Shown here piece by piece: positions 49,801 through 62,200 of a stretch of DNA of 64,000 nucleotides. Under the pieces are notes generated by a model. It was not told where the DNA came from, did no database searches, and saw only the letters and a program-made list of their open reading frames with translations. Made by a program: the position numbers and the translations under genes. The stretch's first letter is position 1; each line of letters opens with the position of its first letter. The stretch comes from Tyto alba (Eukaryota; Chordata; Aves; Strigiformes; Tytonidae): contig NW_024881322.1 of NCBI RefSeq assembly GCF_018691265.1, positions 11,893,989 through 11,957,988 on the forward strand. The letters are read 5' to 3'.

Positions 49801-51411
49801 GCAGCTTCCATTTCAGCGTACAACAAAAAAAAGGGTGCACACTGTATCTCAGTTTCCTCTTTGGAAAGATTTCTGAGCTCTGGGTCTGTTTATGCGTTAT
49901 GTCTAACAGTTCTTGCATACCTCTGTGTCTCTCCCTGTGCCTTCGTGTGCCCGGGAGCATTGATTGTTGTGCAAATAACACATTTCCACACACTCATTGA
50001 GGTACATCATAGATTTAAATAGGATCTTAACAGCAGCTCTGTCATGCTGGCATGAATTTTCTCAGCAAAGCCCATTGCAAGGCAAAACTCTGAACTCCTT
50101 ATGCGTAGTGGTAGCCCTACCGACACAAATACAAGGTCAGGCATTCAGCATTGTTTCCTCTTCCCCCATGAACAGAAGTGCTCAGAAGTATAAATTTAAA
50201 TTCCCTGTCACAAGTGTGACAGAAGTGGACCTACTGTACTGTTCTCTGCCTTGTGGTTTTGGTTATTTGCTCAAAACTCCGGTGACCTTTGCAAGGGTAA
50301 GAAGGTGCTCTACCATGACACAATGGCAGCCATCACCATCATCCCGCTTAGTGGTTTGCCTGGAAATTGCTTGCAGTTTAGAAAAGCTTTCCTTTTAATT
50401 TAGTGCATATGTGAAATAAATTATACTATGGAATGGTGCTGTCAAATATTTATTTAGTATCTCAGTACTTGAACTCACTTGCCAATCAGATAAAATTAGT
50501 TTTGAATTCTTTTATACTGACATCATTTTCCTAACTTACAAATTCACTCTCAGGCACAGAAGTAACGAATGTTTGCATTGGCCTGTTGTGAATAGCAGCA
50601 ATGTTTAGGAATTTTAATGTACAGTTTAGTGTTTTCATAATGTCACTGTGAATCAGTGCTTAATTTTAGCTAGAGACAACTTTGTCCTTAAACTACTTAC
50701 TTCGTGTATTTTCCTATTTTCTAATTCAGCCTGAGTGTTAACATTGGCTCCTTTTAGATGATTTGCATAGAGTTTCAAAGGCATAGGATTTCCCAAGACA
50801 TTACTAAGCAGCAACAGTGGCTGCAAAGCCAAGTGTATATTGCTGGGTCAACAAGATTGGCTTTTAACAATCAAATAGGAAACATAATTGAGAATAATAA
50901 CTAGTATTTTGAGAATTGTTTTACTGTATGTGTTACTGTGCCAACATCTTTCCACATAATCCTGATTATTATCTCTCATAAAAATAGCATATTAACTTGT
51001 GAAGTTTATGAAAATAAGGCCTGCTCTAAAATGTGTTGAAGTCAGTGCAACTAGTTCAAAAATAGCTTTTCTTCTCTGATATTTGCTTCATATAGGATGA
51101 TAAGTTGTTGTGTTATGCTTTAAACAGCTGAAAATTTTGTACAGATTTAAGTTAACCATGTAGTATACAGAAGTAGCATCTTATTTGGATTCATTTTGTA
51201 ATGCTAGAGGTTGGTCAAAATCCAAAAACTAAACACAGAGAAAAATTAATCTATATGGGTTTGCTGAATTTGCTTGCTGAAATGCTGTAAATCCTGAAAA
51301 CATAAGAACTCTAATAACATTGCATTCCCATTGTGTATTTACCTTTTTTTCTTTGCATTTGGCATGACTGAGAATTTTATCACTGTCAATTTTCAGTCAG
51401 ATAATAGAACA

Positions 51412-51456
51412 TATTTGAATAAAGCTTTGCATGGCCAATATAAAAAAAAAAAAAAA
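51412..51456 (+). mobile_element. Tiny poly(A)-tailed retroposed fragment
   Basis: About 30 bp (TATTTGAATAAAGCTTTGCA and on to GGCCAATAT) containing AATAAA at 51418-51423 is followed about 18 bases later by an A15 run (51442-51456). The nine-base repeat AATAGAACA flanks it (51403-51411 and 51455-51463). That is the signature of L1/CR1-type retroposition of the extreme 3' end of an mRNA. The source gene cannot be told from so short a piece. Confidence 0.55.
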
Positions 51457-54274
51457 TAGAACAGTGCATGAAATGCTGGGGAACAATTCATTTTGAGTCT
51501 CCAGTTTTTTAGGTTTCTGTTTGGATTTTGTTTATTAAAGTCTTGTTTGCGTGGCTGCGTTACTGATGCCTACATCACTAGCAAGGGATCACCAAAGCAG
51601 CCGGGTTCTTGGGAGCACTGGTGGGAACGTTGCTGAAGCCATTAGTGGCAAATGTTAGAAACATGGAAAGGTGAAAATGTCTCTGTCCCTTGTCTGCCAG
51701 GAGAGAAAAACAATCTCTCTGTATGTATGCTGACTGCCAAGGGTGAAACTGGAAGAATCAGGTTAATTGGGCAGCTAAGGGAAAAACAGGTTACTTTTTA
51801 GGCATTGTCATTTTTTAGGAAGAGGCATAACAACAAATCTGTAATTCTAGTGGTTACTTTACTCATTATGAATTAAAAGCCCTAATTGTGATTTTATAAG
51901 GACTGCTTCTGTTTAACTGAGCCATACCAGCTTTTTACTAGAAGTTATAGTGGAAACAGTGATTAGATATAACCGTATACAGTCTGACTTGGTAATAGAG
52001 TCTAGCTTCTGTGGGGCCATTTACATCAGTGATCATATAGAACAGCCTGTTAGGGGATTATCCAAGAACAGAGTGAGCTCAGGCTGAAGAAATCCCAAAG
52101 AGTGCTTTTGTACTCAGAATTTCTCAGTCATTACCAAGTATGCAGCTTTTTTTTCACATTGTGTTATGCACAACCAGACCAGGGAAAGTATCACTTCAAC
52201 CATTTACAGTGAAGAAGGCCAAGAGGAAAGGGCTGAGGAATTAAGGATCTGAAATTGTGGTGTGTGGATGGACTGCAGAGATTTTTCTTGTGGTTCATTG
52301 AAAAAAACTTTTTAGAAATATAACATGGTAGATTAAGCTACTGATACCGGAAGGGAACAGGGTCTGTGAGTAGATATTTTCCTTACAAAGTGTTCTGCTG
52401 ACTGAAAATCTGGAGCACCATCAGAGTTCAACTAATTGAGCCAGACAGCTTGTTAGACTGTCTTATAAAAGCTGGATGTCTGGCTAGATAGCTTTTGGCA
52501 CTTTGAAGAATAGAGAGGCAGATTTATGAACTGGACAAATGAGCATTACAGTCAGGAATTTTTCTAACAGTTTGGCTGTATCTCTGAGACCCTTTGACTT
52601 TCAAAAAGATGCTGCTTCAAAAGCCAGTTTCTGCCAGCTCCTAAATGCACCATTCAGCCTCGGATATTACTGCTGATTTTAAGCACCTTACCTTCCTGTG
52701 CAGTCCACAAAAGAGCCATGATAAGTTTAGACTCTGTTTTATCCCCATTTAACCAGTAACATGAGAGCTTCAAAATGGCAAGAAGGTTCGGGAAGGAGAC
52801 AGGTGTGCCTGCACAGAGAAGAACAGGGTAATGTTAGCCTACAGAAAGAGCTTTTCACTGCTGGAAAGGTGAACCTGACTCTATGTTCTCCTAGCACTGC
52901 TGAGACTTTAGAAACGTTCAGCTTCCTCACAACATATGTACATTCATAGCGGGCACACGTCTCTCTGCTACAACCATAAAACTCTTGCGTTAGGTTCAAT
53001 TTGGACAGGACTTGCTGATTCCATGGCTCACTCTCAGCAATTAAGCCCTAACTCACTGTGCCCTGAACTACGCTGTCGATTAGTCTCCACATCCTCACCA
53101 CCAGCAAGCAGCCAACAGCAGTGCTGCCAAGGTTTCTGCACTTGTTTCTGCCTCTTCTGTGTTGAACATTGTTCCAGTTCAGATCCATCAAACTATCCAC
53201 CACAGAAACAAACACCATGGGCAGAGGAATACACAAAATCAGAATTTCTTGGAAAAACCCAAGTCGCTATAATTGTAAATAGCTGTTTTTCTTCTTTGTG
53301 TGCTATTTCCTTTATGGATTCCATAGTTTCTGATTTCTGAGCTTCAGATCAGCTTAGAGTGGAAGGGATGGATTCGTGCCTGAAAGTGATTGAAAAATAA
53401 GGTAGTAGCTGCACAGCGAAGAGCATATCATGTGATATTTCCAGTACAAATTGTGTTTATCAAACCAGAAATACCATGATACCTACCAAGGTACCAGACA
53501 CCTTACCTACATGAACAAAAGGAAACAAAGGAGAACAGGGAACACCGTCGCAGTTCTGTAATTTTTTGATGCTGCTGCTCTCTATCCTGACAAAACAAAC
53601 TAGAAAATGCAAAGCCGATGAGAGTTAAACACATTTTCATCCATCACAAAGATCTGGTCAAGTTTGGAGAAGTTTCTTGTTTAAGCTGAGCCGTTACTGA
53701 GATGTCGTTAAGGCTATTGAAGGCAAATCAAAGCAAACTGGAGGAAACCATCTACCCCCCCAGACCCAAGAGGAAGATGACGCTGTGTCTTAGCATGTTC
53801 CTTTCTCAGCCCTGGGAACCTGAGGACAGATAATGCTCGCCACTTGCCTGCTTTGTCACACTACCACTCATTTTTGTCATTATCTGCTATCTGTGGTCAT
53901 GAGAGGACACGTGGCCTGGTGGACCAGCCCTAGAAACAAGGCTGAAGAGTGCATTGGTTTTGGAGACAGTCTCAGAGCCCATCCCCATTTGGGAATTGAG
54001 AAAGGAGGGAGCACGGCAGTCACGAAATCCCTCTATTCCCTGTTTTGATTGCTGTTTCTTTTCACCAGTTTTCAGGGTGCACTCTGCTGTTTTGCTAGCT
54101 TGCAGGCAATAGATTTCAACAGTCAGTCTTTAAAAATTCTGCACTAATAGGTAAGAGTAGAAGAGGAAGCAAATGTACGGAGGAAGCTCAGACTGATTTT
54201 TGGCAAATCCTACACTTGATCCGTGTTGCAGTGTTGCCAGCACTAAGCGTTCCAAAATCATACGTGATGAGGGT

Positions 54275-54361
54275 GGCTTAAAAATAATCAATTTGGAGTT
54301 CCTTTTTATTTGCCTTCTGGCTTAAAAATAATCAATTTGAGGTTCCTTTTATTTGCCTTTG
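54275..54361 (+). repeat. 44 bp tandem duplication
   Basis: The block GGCTTAAAAATAATCAATTTG, then GAGTTCC or AGGTTCC, then CTTTTATTTGCCTT, occurs twice, starting at 54275 and 54319. A few substitutions and a one-base indel separate the copies. Confidence 0.9.
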
Positions 54362-56682
54362 GTTTCTTAGCCTTCAGGGTACGCTCAGATAATGTTTTCT
54401 CAGAAACCACGTGTGCTAGAAAGCTGCTTTCTCTTTTCCAAATAAAAATTACTATTTCTCAAGTCAAGCCCCAGCCCTGTGCTAAGGCTTCATGTACCAA
54501 ATACCATGAGATGTGCAATAAGTATACTAGAGTTGTAATCCTTCATCTTGTTCCCCTCATATTTTGTTTTGTTTGGTGTAGTCCAGGGTAGAACGACAGA
54601 GAAAGAAGAAAGTGAACAAGTTAATAGGAATAAAAACACGAGAACAGAGAGTTAGGGAAGGAGAGTTGGCAACTTAACAGACGAAATAGAAAACAGAAAG
54701 GAAAGCAAGGGTAGAAACAGAGATAAAGGAGGAGGATGGTAGTATTCACACTGGGGAAGACTTAGGAGGAGAAAACAAAGCAAACAAAATGGAAATAGCA
54801 TTCTGCATATACCTATCCTTTTAGTGTAGCAGCTGCTTTAGGACTCTGGAAGTTATCAGGGCTATAAATAGCTATGTATCTATAATTAATTTCTTGAAGC
54901 TGTGCCAATTTAACCAAGGATTAGCCCTACCAAAGCAAATGGGCAGCAGCATGTGGACTTTTGGAGACCAGGTGTTTTCAAGCTTTTAAATGCTGCACAC
55001 TCATGTTCTGCATATATGTGTGTTTCGGAGGGCAAAGTTAACTTGAAATTCAGAGAACTTTCAGAGTGTTGGGTTAGAGGGACACAAAGTTTTTAGGTCT
55101 GAAATTAAATTTGCAAAATTTGTTTTCTTTAGTGGGTATGTCATGTTGATGAGGGCTGTCACAGACTGTTTTTTCATAGCCAGGGTATCTGTGATGCCTG
55201 ACTTTCAGAAGGCTTGGGGGAATAATTCAGCAAAACACACTGAAGTCTGACTACTTCTGCTATTTCTTTAAAGTAGAAGGTTGTTCTTGTTTTTAGAACT
55301 TCTTCCCCTTCTACCCCTCTGTATATTTTTTGCTAATTTGTCTCCTATAGCATCCCTATCACTTTTATTTGATGCAGAATTGTCTTTCATTGAGCTCTTC
55401 TATTAGAATTTTTTATGTTTCTTTATTTTTCTCTGCCCCTAAAATCCCAGATTTCCTACTTAATGTACATTGAACTGCCTCCTGTATCCTTTTAAATTTG
55501 TCATTGAATTTGCAATATTACAGGCTATAACATGCTCTCTTTGTATCTATCTACTCTTTCTTACAGCCTGTCAAATAAATGTGTCATTTAGTCCCTGTTT
55601 AGCCACTCCATGTATTCTGTGTCCCCATGGAATGAAGAGCAACTAATAAGTTACGTAGTTCAGGAGGCTGGATTTACCTTTCTTGTAGTTAGTGAGCCAT
55701 ATTTCATCTAGAGTAAAGGTCAGGAATTTTTTTCCCCAGATTTCAAATGCAAAGCCTAAATTAAAAGAAGTTTCCTTGTACAATCTACCTGGATGGATGT
55801 GTTTTCACTGAGGACAGAATACAAAAACAGAGAAGTCTAAGGATAACCATAGAAGCAGTGTTACAGTGACTTGGATGGGAAGCTAAGACTGATCCTGTGG
55901 TACAGCTCTGACAGGTAAAGAAGGTTGAAACACTATAAAAATAAACTTCTCTCTATTGTGTTCAGAGGCAAAGAATATTTGCACTTACATTCATGTGCAG
56001 AGTGCTCATGTGCTCATGTCTCCTCCCCCCAAGACTGCTTGTCTTAGTAGTAAGTATATGTTGTGCTCCACAAGGACAACAAATAGACTGAAAGAAACCA
56101 AAAATGATCAGTCAGATAAAGAGAAAAGATGGATTGATAAATATGCTATGACCATAGACCAAGCCAGAATGAACGGGTCTTATTTTAGGCATTATCTCTT
56201 GGTCAATAATTCCTTGCTGATTTAAAATTGTCTTCTAGTATAGTAGCTTGGTCAGAAATGCATCAGCTACTGAAATTAGATTATATTTATTGTATGATTA
56301 ATTACTGGTTTATTTGTTCAAATATTTTATCAGTTACCTTACTAATTAACCTTCATATTCCATAACCTTTTTTTGGTAAATATTGAACTTTAAATCTAGC
56401 TTCATTTCATGCTTTAGAGTGTCCTTTTCACAGATATACTGAAACATATCACATGCTCATGAGGCACACAGGAAAAATATCAGAAGTTCTCCAAGTGGGA
56501 AGCCTTAGCCACAAATCTAATTTTGGAGGTATCAGCATATGATGAGGTCTGCAACATTAGATCCATGTCTGGAAATCACCTATTGCCAGGTCCTGAGTTG
56601 CAAAAATAAAAAAGCAAGGAAAATATTTCTCCTTTTTTCTCTCCCTCCCTCTTTCTCAGACACCCTAATGAGCACACCCACC

Positions 56683-56722
56683 CACACATGTGCGTGTGCA
56701 TGCACGCATGCACGTACGCACA
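56683..56722. repeat. 40 bp perfect alternating purine-pyrimidine tract
   Basis: From CACACATGTGCG to CGTACGCACA every step alternates pyrimidine and purine, mixing CA, TG, CG, TA and GC steps. Such tracts favour left-handed Z-DNA. A 32 bp pure pyrimidine run (56626-56657) lies just upstream. Confidence 0.9.
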
Positions 56723-59211
56723 AAAAGCTTCTGTTTTGATTCAGTTCCCTAAGCTTCTTTGTACAATTACTAATTGCAGATGTTCCAAACTTTAGAGCAG
56801 GGTTCAATTTCATTTACAAATGAAATAGATGATTTATATGTTAAAGAAAAAAAAAAAATTAGTCATCTCTTCAATAGCAATATTCAACCCCTGGACAGAC
56901 CTGGGAATCCAGAGTTATTACAAATTTCCTTCTACTTATAGGGCTAAAATGATCAATTATTTGCGGACACAAAGTGTTGATTTTTCCTTCAACAAATGAG
57001 GGAGAATACTTCTTTTCTTTTCAAAATAAATATTTTAATATCAGAAGTATCCTGGCTATTTCCACTGCTAAGAGTGCATGTTTTGATGTCAGTTTAAATG
57101 TAATGGAACAACATATATATATTTTCATTATTTTTTTTGCTACTAATAACCCACTACTATTTTTGTAGTGAGTAATAAATATCGATGGTTGCAATGTTAG
57201 TAGCTTTGCATTTGTGGATACACTGGTTTCTCACATTATTAAACTCAAACCTGCTTGCGAGAGCTGACAGGTTCAAGGGGCTGACACTAACTCATTGCTA
57301 AGACCAGTTACTGATTTTGGTACACAAATTACGTTGTTGCCCAACCCCAGTTGTCATTATGACTTGTAGGGTGTACTTTAACTGCTGTTTAGTCAACTCC
57401 TGACAACTGGACTTACTGCAAGGATGGAAGTGTAGTGACCTTTAGATGTTGTGGGTGGTATTTGATGGGTAGTGTGGATATAGTTTTAATATTGTGTATC
57501 CACTTTCCCTGACACAAACTGAAGCGTGGCCTTGAAAGGGAGAAGATGGAAGATGGTGTTCCCAAATTGTAACCTAGCTGTTGTAAAACTGGTGGCATGT
57601 AGGGCCGCTGTTGTAAGTTGCTTAGGTATTTGAATTTCTTTGAAACAACATTCTCAGTATCATCTAGCCCAAAGAAACTGCCCCTTGCTCATACCTGTGA
57701 CCCCCTGGTAACCATCACCTTGCACAGGACCCTGACACTGGCTTTGAATCAATGGCACTTTTCTTGGCCCTCTGTCTGTCCAGCAAATCTGGCTCTGCTT
57801 CTTCAACCTTCTCCCCTCCTGGCCCCCCTGGAAGAGCTAAGTGTCAGCGTGAGACTCAGAAGCTGAAGAGTTGGAGAAAAGATGCAGGAGAAGAGATTGA
57901 GAGGAATCTGATAAACATATTTTCTGAAAAGACGGAAAGCCACACTGTGGGCAGGGATGTAGGTGGGGGACTGAGAAAACAGAAGTTAGGCTTCCTCAGG
58001 CTAAGAGCTAAAGAGCTTGATCTCTTCCTTTCTAGCCTCCTTCTCTCCATGCCTCAGTGCCCCAGACTCCCACAGTAGCTTGGGACCATCTGCATTATTA
58101 ACTTTCCCGATCTACTCTCTGTCATGCTAATGCCTCCACTGATTGATCTTTGAATAAAACCCTACACCTATCATTCAGCAGCTTTACACTCCCAGGTTCT
58201 CAGTTCCACTCTCCTCAAGTACCTGCGTATCTTGGAGAGGTCATGGAAAGGTGTGAAAGAGGTCCGACTGTGAAAGTTAAGTGTGGTAACTGGAGAAAAG
58301 GGAGATGGGAGGTGTGGAAAGGTGTTTCCTTCCCAAATATGAATGAGTGTCTATGACAAGAAAGACTCAAAGCTTCTTAAACATTTTCCTTTCTCATATT
58401 CTCTATTGTCTTACCAAAAAGTTATAGTGAACTTAGTAATGGCATGCTTGGCTTGTGCAAGGAGAGAAGGCATTTCAAAGATTGATATCAACAGCCACAC
58501 CTTCATCTCCCCGTACTCAGTTCCGCTGAGTTAGGAAGCATGACAACATTATCCTAACAGCTTCGGTGTGATGAAGCAATGTCATTTTCCCCAAGTGGAA
58601 TTAGGAAAACACAGGACTTTGGAGTTCGCATAAAACTCAACTTAAAAATACTACTGTTTAAATGTAAAGCACTATCCAAAGTTCTTGCATATGCTTTGCA
58701 AACTGCAAAGTGTTCAGGCCGAAACAAACTTACATCTCATGACTATAACTTTTCTGGTTACTGGGACAGCCTGCCATAGAAACCTTTTGCTTCAGCAGAG
58801 CACGGTGCTCAATTTGGCTCAGCCATTTGTTCCACATTGACCTTGAACTCCAGGCACAGAGGTGAAGAACTTTCTGGGTTGCGCTTCGCTCAAAGCAGCA
58901 CTTGGTCACATCCCCGGCAGCTGAGAACCTGCGGGGTGGATCAGAGCTGCATAAGAGTGTGATAAATAAATTTCAGTTGAACCGGTTAGTATTGTAAAAT
59001 GTTGGGCTGTATTTCAGAGGTCTGTTGTTTAGATGACTACAAATGGACTGGTAACCCCCTCCCAGGAGGCGCAGAAAATGTCAAGTCGGTTTAGTCAACG
59101 TGTGGATTTTTGGCCATTTAGCATTTGACCATTTAGGTTTTAAACACCAGCTGGGCTTTCTGTCAAAGCGGCAGGTCTGTAACACAACCTCCAGTTCCTG
59201 TGTCACAGGCA

Positions 59212-59225
59212 GCACTAGAGGGCAG
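59212..59225 (+). promoter_or_regulatory. CTCF-like motif
   Basis: GCACTAGAGGGCAG matches the CTCF core CCASYAGRKGGCRS at 13 of 14 positions. It lies in sequence without recognised genes. Binding is inference; a single motif match in 64 kb can occur by chance. Confidence 0.4.
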
Positions 59226-62200
59226 AGCTAACAGCTAATGAGAAATTAAGGGTGCCTTAAGGTCCAGGGAACAGACGTTATAATGCAGTTAAACCAACTT
59301 CTAGGAAATAGCTGGAGAAGGAGGCTGAGACACAAAAGCTGAAATATTAGCTGCCTGGTAAAATAAATGGCAACTTAATTGCTGGAAGCATGACAAACAC
59401 TGCAACCGTGGCCTTGCGTGTTCCCCGCAGCCCTGGTTGGGAGTGTTTGCAGCTCTGAGAGACGCCGTTTCTAGCTTTCTGCAGGCCTCCTCCTCCCCTA
59501 TTTGCAAGGGTCTGTTTGCAAGTGGAAGGACTGGACGTGTCCCTTTGAAAACCAGAGCTGAGGTGCTGGAACGGAGTTCTGCCACAGGGAGACAATGCCG
59601 TGCCATGTGCCAGAGAGGTTGGCCCCTTAGAAATGTGCTGGGCCCTAACTCTTCCCACCACAGGTGTGCTCTGGCCCCGCAGTGTTCCCAGGTGGATGGA
59701 GAAGGTGTGGGGATCTGTGATAAATGCTGAAGTTCAGCTGTTGCTTGTTGGTCCACATTGACTCTATGCCTCCAGGTGAAATATATCTCAGAGCAAGGCC
59801 TGCTGTGCAGCTCCCCACTGGTGCAGGTATCGGTGCTGTTGGGGACACCCTGCTTCTGAGGAGACTGCCAGCGCCTGAAAAGGGACTGTGACCTGAAGTG
59901 AGACTCCTGAAAAGGGATTGTCTTTTCTCTGGTTGTTGCCCAGGGACTGTGAGAAGATAAGTGACATCCCGTGCTCACTCATGCTGCATGTCGCCAGCCT
60001 GAGGCACTCAGCAGCTATCAACTAGAGGCAGGTAGCCTTGAATTTAATTTAATTGCTTTTTCTCATCTAACTGAAAAATATGGCTGGTGAAGGTTAGAGG
60101 GTGTGAGAAAAGGAGGGTGAAACTGTGAAACTGGAGTGGTTCGTCTCCAGATTGAAGAGGGAAATCCAGGCAAGGTGTTGGATTCTGTCTCTACCCAGAC
60201 TTTTACAGATGCCCACAGAGACCAAACAGAAACCTTCTGGCCAAACCTGAGTGCTTTTTTACACTGCTACGTAATTTTCACCCATTAAACTTCTGCGAGG
60301 TTTTAGAAAAAGAAGAAAGTAAAAATTATCGCCATCCCCCCGGCCAAATAACACCAACCAAAACCAGCCAGATGTTTGGTTTACCTCTGTTCATCAGGAA
60401 AAAAATCAAGTTAATTTTGTATATCACTAATATTGCAGTTGCTGTTTTATGGCCACATATCTTCATTCTTTTCTTGAGACTGCTCAGTCTTCAAGAAATG
60501 AAGTGTGATTTTTACAGTTTACATGGCAATGATTTATATGAGGGTCATGGCCTGTCATATGACAATGCCTGACCCCACATAACATGATGTAAGTGTAAGA
60601 ATCACACTCTTTCTCAGGGTCAGCAGCACCATGACACAGGTCCCTGTGTTTGACACACCACCCACAAAGTGGGGCATATGCCTTTTCCCTTTTTTAATTT
60701 TTTTTTTTTTTTTTGTCTGCTCCCTGAATTACTTTCAGGTAGTTCTGCACGTTTCTACTTTTTCATTTAATTAGGTGCAAACACTCTGTATAAATAAAAT
60801 AAAAAGTTCCCTGCAGCTAGTAGGCTGTTGCAGACTGCCAGACACTGAAAAATGTTTGTCTCTGTTACTGTTGCTTAATAATTCACATTTTATAAACAAA
60901 GAAATCTTTCTCTCCCTCTTTTTTCTTTCCCTTTTCCAGTTGGCTTTTGGGGGTTAGAAGCTTGGATACAGCTGCAGAATAAGTTTGGATCCCAGTATAC
61001 AGTAGGTGTACTATCCATGAATACAATAGGTGTACAGTACTACCAAGGTTTCCTGCCTGCCTTTCAGTCGCACAGGCTCCACATCCTTCAGGAGATGTCA
61101 GTCACTGCAGTGCTTGTATGTAAATGCTATATCGTCTATTAGGTATTTCAGATCCCTTTACGTGGTGCTTGGCAAGCTGAGCTGTAATCCTTTATGTCCT
61201 GCTTCTAGCAGCAGCTCAAGCCATAGACTTCAGGAAAGCAGACATCCCCCATAATAATGATATGATACTGCAAGGGTATCTGTAGAATGGTGTGTAAAGT
61301 TGGTTATCTCCATTTAGATGTGACTAGAGAGCCTGAAGAGGTTGTGCAGACTTACAAGTTGATGTGTTAGTAAGCTGCAGAACCCAAATCCTCTTGATTT
61401 CCACAGTTCTCACCGCTGTATTTTGGGGAAGCCATTGCCAACACGTCTGGCCTGTAGGAAATCAACTGTTGCGTGACATTTACGTATACCAGCTGGCACC
61501 TGAAAGTTCGGATATGATAACTCGTGCCTGGGCATGGATCACCACAAATGGTTATGGAGTTATCCAGTAGTGCCATCATTTTAAGCAGGCTCTGCAGCTG
61601 AGTCTAGGGCACATAGCCAGCTGTGTCCCTCAGTTACTTCTGTATTTATCTTTCAACTTTGTCTGGAGACAGTACTTCAGAATTTTCAGGCTGTATGATA
61701 AAATCTAATAATCATGCTGGTTAGAGCAATTTAGTCACCACCTTGCTCACATATTAACGTAGATGGCTTTCTTAAAAAAAATCATTAAAATTCAGAATGA
61801 TAAGTAAACCTAAAGCTTATATTCTGTTTAAATTCAGTTCTTCAAACTAAATTGTGCAGACTGTCAACATCTGAAGCTGTTGCATTTTGCGGAGAAACAA
61901 GTTAAACAGAATCTCATACGTTAGTGACAGAGAAGAGAGGTATCTTTCTGAACATTCTATTGTGCTTTATTCTGATATGAAAAGTGACCTTTCCTATGAC
62001 TTTCCAGCATTCTTCAAAGACCAGATTCTTTGCCAGTTGCAGCACTTTAACAAGTCTGCCAACATCTGCCCAGCTTGGCTTGAGATAGCAACCGTTTCTG
62101 AGAGTGTCTATTTGCTCAAGGCCTTAGGAACCTAGGTCCTTATCTTGCAAAGGCTTACGATCATGTGTTAGAATTTACAGAACTGGAGCCTTTACATCTA

